62,397 nt of DNA, from positions 1-62,397 of the forward strand of contig NZ_FQZF01000032.1 of NCBI RefSeq assembly GCF_900141905.1, written 5' to 3'. The notes below the pieces were generated by a model, which was given only the letters and a program-made list of their open reading frames with translations, was not told the DNA's origin and did not search any database. This DNA comes from Muricoccus roseus (GTDB lineage Bacteria > Pseudomonadota > Alphaproteobacteria > Acetobacterales > Acetobacteraceae). The position numbers and the translations under genes were made by a program. This document shows positions 51,206 to 59,700 of this stretch, piece after piece (position 1 is the stretch's first letter; each line of letters begins with the position of its first letter).

Positions 51206-52009
51206 ATGGTCCTCGCCTGCGAGGCTCCCGAGAGGGCGGCCGCGATCTGCTCCTGGTGCGGCGAGATTGCCGTGCTGGAGCTTGCGGAGGCGTGGTCCGA
51301 CCACGCTTTCCAGTTCAAGACCTGCTGCCCGGCCGCCCACGAGGACGTCTGCGCCGGCATGGCCGAGGACCCTGCCTGGGCGCGCGACCTGCTGCGCCAT
51401 CTCGGGGCCGAGGTCCTGCTGGGACACGGCCTGCGCCGAGTGGCCGACACCGGCTGCGGCCAGCTGCTGCTGGACTGGAAGCTGGAGGTCCGGCCAGTGA
51501 GCTTCGCACGCGCTGCCGACTTCGTGCGGCGTCACCACACCCACAACGCCGCCCCAACCGCCTGGCGCTACGGCGCCGCGATCGTCAACGGGTCCACCCT
51601 GCTGGGCGTAGTGATGATCGGCAACCCGGTCGCCCGCGGCTTGATGGGCCGAGGCACTCTCGAGGTGAATCGCCTCTGCATCCGCAGAGATGTCCCCCGC
51701 ACCCTGGCCTGGAACGCCTGCTCGCAGCTTTATGGCTGGGCGGCCAGGGAGGCCGAGGTGCGCGGCTTCGAGCGCATCGTTACCTACACGCGGGCTGATG
51801 AGGAGGGCGGCAGCCTCCGCGCTGCAGGATGGAACAGGGATGCCCAGGTTCGCGGTCGGTCATGGAGCAGCCCGACGCGGCCACGCACCGACCGTGCCCC
51901 GCTGATCGACAAGCATCGCTGGAGCCGGGCGTTGAAGCCTCGCCATCCTGTTCCCCAGCCGGCCGTGCTGCCGGCGATCATGCCCCTGACCCTGGATGCC
52001 GCCGCGTGA
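51206..52009 (+). CDS. XF1762-like GNAT-fold protein
   Basis: 267 residues. A cysteine-rich start (C-S-W-C, C-C) leads into a GNAT-like domain seen in phage and plasmid XF1762 proteins: FVRRHHTHNAAPTAWRYG near residue 108, L-E-V-N-R-L-C-I near 150, then Y-G-W-A-A-R-E-A-E-V and Y-T-R-A-D-E-E-G-G-S-L-R-A-A-G-W. The enzyme reaction, probably acyl transfer, is not established. Confidence 0.75.
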   Translation: MVLACEAPERAAAICSWCGEIAVLELAEAWSDHAFQFKTCCPAAHEDVCAGMAEDPAWARDLLRHLGAEVLLGHGLRRVADTGCGQLLLDWKLEVRPVSFARAADFVRRHHTHNAAPTAWRYGAAIVNGSTLLGVVMIGNPVARGLMGRGTLEVNRLCIRRDVPRTLAWNACSQLYGWAAREAEVRGFERIVTYTRADEEGGSLRAAGWNRDAQVRGRSWSSPTRPRTDRAPLIDKHRWSRALKPRHPVPQPAVLPAIMPLTLDAAA

Positions 52010-52335
52010 ACCGGCCGCCAATCCCGTGGAACCCGGAGGACCTGCTCGACGTCGCCCGCGCCATCGAGGCCCTGGGCGCCCTGAGCTTCCAAATGGCCGA
52101 GCGCTTCGGCCCCGACGACGGGCTGGAGCTGTCCTGCCGCGCTACGGCCGCGCTGCTCGAGCGCGTTCTGCGCGACGAGGCCGATGCCGCCCTGCGCCAC
52201 ACGATCATGCGCCGCCTGGAGGCTGAGGCCGACCATGCCAGGGAGATGCAGGAGACGAGCCCGATCAAAGAGAGCGAGGAAAGCGGTGAGAGAGCCGTGC
52301 CGCACGGCGGCCCGGCGCCGCAAGGGGAGGCCTGA
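52006..52335 (+). CDS. Unknown helical protein
   Basis: 109 residues from a GTG at 52006 overlapping the upstream stop (GTGA). Two long helices (EDLLDVARAIEALGALSFQM and RRLEAEADHAREMQE). The last codons (P-Q-G-E-A) and the stop are formed by the left arm of a CAAGGG repeat. Confidence 0.65.
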   Translation: MNRPPIPWNPEDLLDVARAIEALGALSFQMAERFGPDDGLELSCRATAALLERVLRDEADAALRHTIMRRLEAEADHAREMQETSPIKESEESGERAVPHGGPAPQGEA

Positions 52336-52362
52336 CGGCCCGCGGCTGCGCCGCGCCCTTGC
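52320..52362 (+). repeat. CAAGGG hairpin repeat, copy 3
   Basis: GCAAGGG (52320-52326) with CCCTTGC (52356-52362). The inner part GAGGCCTGACGGCCCGC resembles copy 4. Confidence 0.75.
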
Positions 52363-52451
52363 CCCACCGTCCCGCGTCCGGCCGCGGCGGAGGGGCCGAG
52401 GCGGAATGATCCGTTCTCGGCAGGCAAACCTACCCTGAAAGGGATCAGCCC

Positions 52452-52835
52452 GTGGCTACCACCAGCATTATCCTATCCGCCTACCTTGGCCGTCGCGTGC
52501 GTGAGCACGGCTACATCTCGACGGAGATCGGGCTGTGCATCGGCGGCGGCACGCCCCAGCGCCGTCTCGCTGTCGAGGGCCTGACCGGCATCACCCGCGC
52601 CGTGGCCGAGTTCGGCCGCGACGTGCTGGCCGCCAACCCTGGCGCCAGCTTCGACATCTCGGTCACCATGGCCAAGGGCCAGCGCAAGCCGCGTGGTTTC
52701 GACGATGCCGAGAAGGCCGGGACCTTCGGCCACAAGGCTTTCCTGCGCGAGGACGCCGGCGAGGACGCAACCCACCGCAAGCTGGTCGGTCCGTCGGCCG
52801 CGGGTGCCGGCGCGCCTGCAGCGGTCGCGGCCTGA
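52452..52835 (+). CDS. Unknown protein
   Basis: 127 residues from a GTG with AAAGGGA upstream. Starts A-T-T-S-I-I-L-S-A-Y-L-G-R-R-V-R-E and ends in an alanine-rich tail. No family recognised; flanked on both sides by CAAGGG repeats. Confidence 0.65.
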   Translation: MATTSIILSAYLGRRVREHGYISTEIGLCIGGGTPQRRLAVEGLTGITRAVAEFGRDVLAANPGASFDISVTMAKGQRKPRGFDDAEKAGTFGHKAFLREDAGEDATHRKLVGPSAAGAGAPAAVAA

Positions 52836-52892
52836 GAAGGCAGCGAAGGGAGAGGTGTGAGCGGGGAGGGGTGCCGCACCCCGTCCCCCGCC

Positions 52893-52937
52893 GCAAGGGC
52901 GAGGGCCTGACGGCCCGCCACTGCGCGGCGCCCTTGC
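52893..52937 (+). repeat. CAAGGG hairpin repeat, copy 4
   Basis: GCAAGGGCG (52893-52901) pairs with CGCCCTTGC (52929-52937), the longest clean arms of the set. Confidence 0.8.
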
Positions 52938-52968
52938 CCCGGCGGCGCGGGGCGACGGCCGCCTGGGG

Positions 52969-52988
52969 GGTGTTCGGAAAGGAACACC
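52969..52988 (+). promoter_or_regulatory. Leader hairpin with ribosome-site-like loop
   Basis: GGTGTTC (52969-52975) and GAACACC (52982-52988) form a perfect stem whose loop is GGAAAG; the ATG follows 3 bp later. The only purine-rich ribosome site is in the loop and 3' arm. Confidence 0.6.
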
Positions 52989-52991
52989 ACC

Positions 52992-53339
52992 ATGGAAATC
53001 CGCCGCCTCGCCGCCCGTCCTGGGCCGGACCTGTTCACCCGCATCCCCGCCGCCGACGCGGGCGAACCGATCGCCTGCACCCGCTGCAGCTCGACCTTCG
53101 ATGCCGATCCCACCATCGCCGTCGGCTGCCCCACCTGCGGCGCTCCGGAGGGGGAGCGCTGCCGCCTTCCGGCGCAGGGCGGTCTCCATCGCTCGCACTA
53201 CACGCGCGCTCACATCGCACTGCGCACCGGCCGCATGGGCGCTTGCGAGGCGCTGACCTGGGACCGGCTGCACGCGCTGCCCGTGAGGCTCCCCGCGGCG
53301 TCCTGCCCCACCGCCGTTCCCGTCCACGCGAGCCGGTGA
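52992..53339 (+). CDS. Small zinc-ribbon-like protein
   Basis: 115 residues. Paired cysteines C-T-R-C (residues 29-32) and C-P-T-C (about 46-49), then C-R, suggest a zinc ribbon; the remainder H-R-S-H-Y-T-R-A-H is histidine rich. Function unknown, perhaps nucleic-acid binding. Confidence 0.65.
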   Translation: MEIRRLAARPGPDLFTRIPAADAGEPIACTRCSSTFDADPTIAVGCPTCGAPEGERCRLPAQGGLHRSHYTRAHIALRTGRMGACEALTWDRLHALPVRLPAASCPTAVPVHASR

Positions 53340-53350
53340 GGAACACTCCG

Positions 53351-53683
53351 ATGAGCGTCGTCCGCCGCTTTCTCGACCTGTCCAACGCCCACCTCACGAA
53401 CGAGGACAGGTCGCTTCTCGATGCCTGCGCCGGTCACGACACCGGCGAGCTGCTCTGCTCCAGCACACCCTATGGCTGGTTCGTCTTCGCCTGCGAGGAG
53501 CGGCCGCAGATCTCCGACACGCTGTGGGCGCTGTTCGAGGAAGCCCGCCAGCACGGCTGCGAGTACCTCCTGTTCGACCGCGACGCTGCGAGCCTCGAAG
53601 GCTTCCCGGTGTTCGACTGGGAGGCCGAGGAAGCCACGACCGAGAGGGCTAGGGAGGAGGAGGAACTGACGGAGCCAGGATGA
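53351..53683 (+). CDS. DUF5983-like protein
   Basis: 110 residues. R-R-F-L-D-L-S-N-A-H-L-T near the start and Y-G-W-F-V-F-A, then ARQHGCEYLLFDRDA, resemble plasmid DUF5983 proteins, which have no known reaction. Acidic C-terminus (E-R-A-R-E-E-E-E). Starts 11 bp after the zinc-ribbon gene. Confidence 0.6.
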   Translation: MSVVRRFLDLSNAHLTNEDRSLLDACAGHDTGELLCSSTPYGWFVFACEERPQISDTLWALFEEARQHGCEYLLFDRDAASLEGFPVFDWEAEEATTERAREEEELTEPG

Positions 53684-53723
53684 GGGGAGGGAGGAAAGGC
53701 CGTCCCGCACCGGGATGGTCGCC

Positions 53724-53766
53724 GCAAGGGTTCGTCGCTGCGCTCCCGCGCTCCGCGCGCCCTTGC
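53724..53766 (+). repeat. CAAGGG hairpin repeat, copy 5
   Basis: GCAAGGG (53724-53730) with CCCTTGC (53760-53766); shares TTCGTCGCTGCGCTCCCGC with copy 2. Confidence 0.75.
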
Positions 53767-53795
53767 CCCGACCACCCCGGACGCGGGGGCGGGGA

Positions 53796-53824
53796 GGTGT
53801 TCCGAGAGAATGAAAGGGAACACC
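53796..53824 (+). promoter_or_regulatory. Leader hairpin with purine-rich loop (ArdC gene)
   Basis: GGTGTTCC (53796-53803) and GGAACACC (53817-53824) form a perfect 8-bp stem with a 13-base purine-rich loop; the ATG is at 53826. The stem is nearly the same as that at 52969. Confidence 0.6.
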
Positions 53825-53825
53825 G

Positions 53826-54800
53826 ATGGCCCAGTCCCGCCGCCAGTCGTCCGAGCGCCCGGCTCCCCGCGACCACTACGCCGAGATCACCGACCAAGTG
53901 GTCGCGGCACTCGAGGCCGGCACGGTGCCGTGGCGCCGCCCCTGGGACCAGGACAAGGCCGGCGCCGGGCCCCTGTCGCCGCGCAACGCCGTCACGGGCC
54001 GGCGCTATCACGGGATCAACGTCCTGTTGCTCGGCATAACCGGCATGGCCTTCGCTGGCACCGATCCCCGCTGGCTCACTTACAAGCAGGCCGAGAGCAA
54101 GGGCTGGCAGGTCCGCCGCGGCGAGCGCGGCTCGCGTGTGTTCTTCTTCCGCAAGCTGACCCTCCGCGACGGCGACGCCGCGCCCGATGCCGGAGGGGAG
54201 GTGGAGGGCGGCACCCGCACCGTGCCGGTGCTGCGTGCCTACACCGTGTTCCACGCCAGCCAGGTGGACGGCATCCCCGCCTTCGAGGCGCCCTCTGTTG
54301 AGGAAGCGTCCTGGCGCACGCCCGAAGCGGCCGAGACTATCATGCGCAACAGCGGCGTGCTGTTCCGCGAGGGCGGCGACCGCGCCTACTACTGCCCGTC
54401 CACCGACCACATCCAGATGCCGCCGCGCGCAGCCTTCGCCACGCCCGAGGGCTACTGTACGACCGGCCTGCACGAGCTGGCGCACGCCTCGGGCGCCAAG
54501 CACCGCCTGGACCGCGACCTGACCGGCCGCTTCGGAAGCCATGCTTACGCGCAGGAGGAACTGCGGGCCGAACTCACATCCTGCTTTGTCGGTGCCGATC
54601 TGGGTCTGCCCTGCGACATCCCCAACCACGCCAGCTACGTCGCGTCCTGGCTCCGCACCCTCAAGCAGGACAAGCGCGAGATCTTCCGGGCGGCGGCTGA
54701 GGCGCAGCGCATGGCCGACTACCTGCTGGCCTTCCATCCCGAGCACGCCCGCATCGCGGCTGAGGAGGCGCGGCGCGACGAGGCCGCCGAGGAGGCATGA
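53826..54800 (+). CDS. ArdC-like antirestriction protein with zincin domain
   Basis: 324 residues. An N-terminal ssDNA-binding DUF1738 part (ITDQVVAALEAGTVPWRRPW, then N-A-V-T-G-R-R-Y-H-G-I-N) and a C-terminal zinc-metallopeptidase-like part with H-E-L-A-H (about residue 217) and Y-A-Q-E-E-L-R-A-E-L. ArdC proteins protect incoming plasmid DNA from host restriction. Overlaps the next gene (ATGA). Confidence 0.88.
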   Translation: MAQSRRQSSERPAPRDHYAEITDQVVAALEAGTVPWRRPWDQDKAGAGPLSPRNAVTGRRYHGINVLLLGITGMAFAGTDPRWLTYKQAESKGWQVRRGERGSRVFFFRKLTLRDGDAAPDAGGEVEGGTRTVPVLRAYTVFHASQVDGIPAFEAPSVEEASWRTPEAAETIMRNSGVLFREGGDRAYYCPSTDHIQMPPRAAFATPEGYCTTGLHELAHASGAKHRLDRDLTGRFGSHAYAQEELRAELTSCFVGADLGLPCDIPNHASYVASWLRTLKQDKREIFRAAAEAQRMADYLLAFHPEHARIAAEEARRDEAAEEA

Positions 54801-55807
54801 GGGCCGCCGTGCAGACGCATAGGGTCGGGAACACGCCCGACCTGCAGTCCTACGACCACGTCGTGCTGTTCACCTCCGGCGGCAAAGACGCCACGGCGTG
54901 CATGTTCGATCTGCTAGATCGCGGCGTGAATCCGGCGCGCATCGAGCTGCACCACCACGAGGTGGACGGCCGAGGACCGGCCTTCATGGACTGGCCGGTA
55001 ACCGGCGCCTACGTCGCCGCCCAGGCAGTGGCCTTTGGCGTGCCGCTGTTCCGTTCCTGGCGCGAGGGCGGGTTCGAGCGGGAGATGCTGCGCCAGAACG
55101 CAGCGACGGCGCCGATCCAGTTCGAGACACCTCATGGCCTCATGAGGGCAGGAGGTGGCGGTCCGCGGAACACCCGGCTGCTGTTTCCGCAAACCTCCGC
55201 TGACCTCTCCGTCCGCTGGTGCTCGGCCGCCCTCAAGATCGGCGTCGGCGCGGCCTCCATCGCTGGGCAGGACCGCTTCCTCGGCCGCCGCACCCTGGTG
55301 GTGACCGGCGAACGGGCGCAGGAGAGCGCTGCGCGGGCGCGCTACTCTACCTTTGAGCCGCACCGCACTGACACGCGCGACGGCTCCCGTCGGCCGCGCC
55401 ACGTCGACCACTGGCGCCCGGTCCACGGCTGGGACGAGGGCCGGGTGTGGGACGCCCTGCAACGGCACGGCATGCGGCCGCACCCGGCCTATGAGCTCGG
55501 CTGGTCGCGCCTGTCCTGCATGGCCTGCAATTTCGGCTCGGCCGCGCAGTGGGCCACCATCCGCCTGATCGCGCCGGCGCTGTTCGAGCGCATCGCGGCC
55601 TACGAAGATCAGTTCGGCCGCACCATCCAGCGCGCCCGCTCAATCCGCACCTTGGCCGACCTCGGCCGACCCTACCCGGCCGCCCTGTCCCGTCCCGACC
55701 TCGTGGCCCTCGCCCTCGGCGAGAGCTGGGGGTTGCCAATCCTCGGCCTGCCCTCGGCGTGGACTCTCCCGGCGGGCGCTTTCGGCGAGGCCGCCGGTGC
55801 GACCTGA
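54797..55807 (+). CDS. PAPS reductase-family (N-type ATP pyrophosphatase) protein
   Basis: 336 residues. The PP-loop F-T-S-G-G-K-D-A-T is at about residue 31, with LVVTGERAQESAARARYS later and three or more cysteines (R-W-C-S, L-S-C-M-A-C-N-F) in the C-terminal half that could bind an Fe-S cluster. Plasmid and phage relatives, including the DndC branch, activate sulfur or modify nucleobases; classical sulfate reduction is unlikely here. It is coupled to ardC. Confidence 0.82.
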   Translation: MRAAVQTHRVGNTPDLQSYDHVVLFTSGGKDATACMFDLLDRGVNPARIELHHHEVDGRGPAFMDWPVTGAYVAAQAVAFGVPLFRSWREGGFEREMLRQNAATAPIQFETPHGLMRAGGGGPRNTRLLFPQTSADLSVRWCSAALKIGVGAASIAGQDRFLGRRTLVVTGERAQESAARARYSTFEPHRTDTRDGSRRPRHVDHWRPVHGWDEGRVWDALQRHGMRPHPAYELGWSRLSCMACNFGSAAQWATIRLIAPALFERIAAYEDQFGRTIQRARSIRTLADLGRPYPAALSRPDLVALALGESWGLPILGLPSAWTLPAGAFGEAAGAT

Positions 55808-55856
55808 AAAGGGACGACGAGACGAAGGAGGAGCTGCCGCACGCCGACCAGGCGCC

Positions 55857-55901
55857 GCAAGGGTGCGTCGGCTTCGCCTCCCGCGCTGCGCGCGCCCTTG
55901 C
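55857..55901 (+). repeat. CAAGGG hairpin repeat, copy 6
   Basis: GCAAGGG (55857-55863) with CCCTTGC (55895-55901), in the gap after the PAPS reductase-like gene. Confidence 0.75.
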
Positions 55902-55945
55902 TGGCCGAAGCGAAATGGGCGCGATGCTCCAACGCCCCGCCCACG

Positions 55946-56491
55946 ATGGCCGACCTCTGGGTGGATCCGGTTGCCAACCCGTCCTGCTTCGCGCGGCCCC
56001 GCCCGCAGGACTTCGATCCCGACCCGGCGAAGCGGCGGCGCCGTGTGCCGCCGCCGCCTGCGGTGCGGGCCGACCCGCACTCGATCCCGAACATGCTCGC
56101 CGCCCTGACCGGGCGGGGCCTCAAGGCCAGGATCACCCGGTTGGGCGATCCCGCCCACGCGCGCGGCCACATCCAGGTGGATATGCCGGTGAAGAGTCGG
56201 GCGCGCTTTGTCCTGATCGGGGAGGCCAGCGACGGCGTCACCGAATGGCGCGCCGTTTGGGACGGCAACGACAGCAAGGCCGGGCTTAAACGGCGGCGGC
56301 AGTCCGAAGCCACCGACGCATACCGCCTAATGCTTACGGCGATGCGCGAGGGGCGCCCGCAGTCCCAATCGACTTGTTTGCCGTTCTTCCCGAAATCCCG
56401 AAAACTTGAAAAAGGGAAAGAGAGAACTTTGAGAACGGATGAGATGAGGGAGAACTCGCTGCCACCGCGGCCCGGCGCGCGGCAAGGGTGA
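55946..56491 (+). CDS. Unknown basic protein
   Basis: 181 residues if it starts at the ATG at 55946 (an ATG at 55898 inside the repeat is possible). Proline/arginine-rich first part (K-R-R-R-R-V-P-P-P-P), then a folded part GHIQVDMPVKSRARFVLIGE. The last residues (P-P-R-P-G-A-R-Q-G) come from the left arm of repeat copy 7, so the C-terminus may be an acquired extension. No domain recognised. Confidence 0.55.
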   Translation: MADLWVDPVANPSCFARPRPQDFDPDPAKRRRRVPPPPAVRADPHSIPNMLAALTGRGLKARITRLGDPAHARGHIQVDMPVKSRARFVLIGEASDGVTEWRAVWDGNDSKAGLKRRRQSEATDAYRLMLTAMREGRPQSQSTCLPFFPKSRKLEKGKERTLRTDEMRENSLPPRPGARQG

Positions 56492-56527
56492 AGTCGCTCC
56501 GCTCCCGCCGCTGCGCGGCGCCCTTGC
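56482..56527 (+). repeat. CAAGGG hairpin repeat, copy 7
   Basis: GCAAGGG (56482-56488) with CCCTTGC (56521-56527). The following 210 bp up to the next start hold no gene I can support. Confidence 0.75.
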
Positions 56528-56741
56528 CCCGCCCCGAACCGGGCGGCCGGCGTGGAGTGGTCACGAGGAAGAAGATGAAACGGGAGAGGGGATGATCCCC
56601 GACCCGGCCTGACCTCGACCGGCGTCCCCCAGGGCGTCGCCCCCGCAAGAGTCCACTCACCACCAGCATCGCGTCACGCGCACCCGGCCGCCCCCATGGG
56701 CCGCCGGGCGCTCGCGCGTGCGCGCACGGGAACCCCGCGCC

Positions 56742-59700
56742 ATGGCCAAGACCGCCCCCGCCTCCACCCAGCTGAGCCTGTTCGACACCACCGCGCTGAC
56801 CTCGCCCTTCGGGCTGTTCGGAGAGGGGAGCGGCGGCCTGCTGCCCGCCCTGGACGGGGACGATGACGAGGACGATGCGGCCGAGGCGCCGATTGCCCCG
56901 GCGATCCCGCGCGTGGTGGCCCGCGACTTCCGCCTCGCCGGCGATCGCGGCCTCGCTGCCGGCTGGAAGGCTCGCGCGGCCGACAACCTGGCGGCCATCC
57001 GCCTGCTGCAGCGGATCGAGGGCGAGACCCGGCCGGCCACGGCCGACGAGCAGGTGGTGCTGGCCCGCTTCGTCGGCTACGGGGCCGGCGACCTCGCCAA
57101 CACCCTGTTCCGCCGCCCTGGCGAAGCGTGGCGCGAGGGCTGGGCCGAGCAGGGCGACGGGCTGGAGCAGGCCGTGTCGGCCGCGGAACTGGCGTCGTTG
57201 AGTCGCTGCACCCAGTACGCCCACTTCACGCCCGAGTACGTGGTGCGCGCTGTGTGGGCGGGGCTGACCCGCATGGGCTTTCAGTACGGCTCGATCTTGG
57301 AGCCGGGCTGCGGCACCGGCCAGTTCCTGGCCCTGCGCCCCGAGGGGATCGAGGACTGCTCCGCCGTCACCGGCATCGAGATGGACCCGATCACCGCCCG
57401 CATCGCGGCGCTGCTCTACCCCAAGGCGTGGATCCGCAACGAGGACTTCACCCGCGCCAAGCTGGCCGAGAGCTTTGACCTCGCGGTCGGCAACCCGCCC
57501 TTCTCGGACCGCACGGTGCGTGCCGAGGACGTGGCCGGCAAGCTCGGCCTCAAGCTGCACGACTACTTCATCGCCCGTGCCGTGGAGCGCCTGAAGCCCG
57601 GCGGCCTCGCCGCCTTCGTCACCTCGCACGGCACGATGGACAAGGTGGACCCCAAGGCGCGCGAGCACATCGCGGGCATGGCCGACCTGGTGGGCGCCAT
57701 CCGCCTGCCGGCCGGCGCCTTCGCCGCCGCCGCCGGTACCGACGTTGTGGTGGACGTGCTGTTCCTGCAGCGCCGCGAGCGCGGGGCCGCCTCGAACGGG
57801 GTGGAGTGGGCCCATCTGGAGGAGGTGGTCCCGGCCGAGGACGGCGACGCGGCGATCTACGTCAACGCCTACTTCGCGGCGCACCCGGAGATGGTGCTCG
57901 GGCGACATGACTGGACCAGCAGCCCGTTCGGCCTGACCTACGACTGCGCCCGCGACGGCCGCGACCTGGACGGGGCGCTCGCCGAGGCCGCCGCCCGGCT
58001 GCCCGAGGGGATTCACCAGCCCCCGCACGCCGCCACGGCGCCGGTCCGGGTGGCGAAGCCCACCCTGCAGGTCGGCACCGCCGCCGAGGGGGCCACGGTC
58101 AAGGAGGGCTCCTACCTGCTGGGCGCCAACGGCACCCTGCTGCAGGTGGTGGACGGCCGCGCCGAGGAGGTGGCGGTGAAGTCGGGCAAGGGCACCGTCG
58201 GCCTGTTCGCCAAGCACGCGCGTATCATCCGCGGCCTTATCCCGGTCCGCGACGCCGTGCGCGAGGTCATCCGCGCCCAGGAGCGCGACGAGCCCTTCGG
58301 CGCCGCCCAGGTGCGGCTGCGCGCCGCCTACGGCGCCTTCCTGCGCAGCTTCGGCCCCATCAACCTGACCAGCGTCTCGACCTCTACCGACGAGGCCACG
58401 GGCGAGGTGCGCGAGAGCGTGCGTCGCCCGAACCTGCAGCCCTTCCTGGACGATCCCGATAGCTGGCTGGTGTCGTCGATCGAGGAGTACGACCTCGAGA
58501 GCGGCGAGGCGACCAAGGGCCCGATCTTCACCGACCGGGTGATCCACGCGCGGGCCGAGCCGGTCATCGTCTCGGCCGCCGATGCCCTGGCGGTGACGCT
58601 GGCCGAGCGGGCCGTGGTGGACCTCGACCGCATCGGCGAGCTGATCGGCCGCGACCGCGCCACGGTGCTGGCCGAACTCGGCGAAACGGTGTTCCTCGAC
58701 CCTGGGCTGACCACGGAGGGCTTCGAAGCCTGGCAGACGGCCGACGAGTACCTGTCCGGCCATGTCCGTCGCAAGCTGGCCGCCGCCCGCGCCGCCTCTG
58801 TGCTGGACGAGCGCTACGCCCGCAACGTGGCCGCTCTGGAGCGGGTGCAGCCAGAGGACCTGCGGCCCTCCGACATCACCGCCCGCCTCGGCGCGCCGTG
58901 GCTGCCGGCCACCGACGTCGCCGACTTCATCCGCGAGGTGATGGGAGTCACCACGATGGTGCGGCATACCGTGGAGGTGGCGCACTGGAGCATCGAGATC
59001 TACCGCTTCGCCGGTGAGGCCTCGGCCACCTCGGAGTGGGGCACGCACCGCCGGCACGCCGGCGAACTGCTGGATGACGCGCTGAACGCTTCCATCCCAC
59101 AGATCTGGGACGTCTGGCGCGACGAGCAGGGCGAGCACCGGCAGATCAACGCCCAGGAGACCGAGGCGGCCAAGGACAAGCTGGCCAAGATCAAGGGCGC
59201 CTTCGAGCGTTGGGTATGGACTGACAGCGACCGCGCCGAGCGGCTGGTCCGCCTGTACAACGACGCCTTCAACAGCCTCGTGCCGCGGCACTTCTCGGGC
59301 GAGCACCTGCAGCTGCCTGGCGCCTCCTCGGTCATCCAGCTGCGCGCCCACCAGAAGCGCGTCATCTGGCGCATCGTCGCCTCCGGCCAGACCTACATTG
59401 CCCACGCGGTCGGGGCGGGGAAGACCTTCACCATCGCGGCCGCCATCATGGAGCAGAAGCGCCTCGGCTTGATCGGAAAGGCCATGCTGACCGTGCCAGG
59501 GCACTGCCTTGCCCAGGCCTCGCGCGAGTTCCTGCAGCTTTACCCGGGCGCCCGCATCCTGGTGGCCGACGAGACCAATTTCACCAAGGACAAGCGCGGA
59601 CGCTTCTTGGCCCGCGCGGCGACGGCCAACTGGGACTGCATCATCATCACCCACTCGGCCTTCAAGTTCATCGCAACACCCGCGGAGTTCGAGCGCGGCC

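Noticed and set aside
54797-55807. A DNA phosphorothioation (Dnd) operon
   Set aside because: The PP-loop protein is related to the DndC branch, but no dndA, dndB, dndD or dndE is present, so a Dnd system cannot be claimed.
46406-56527. CRISPR array
   Set aside because: The seven CAAGGG repeats are hundreds to thousands of bases apart with genes between them, and no cas genes are present.
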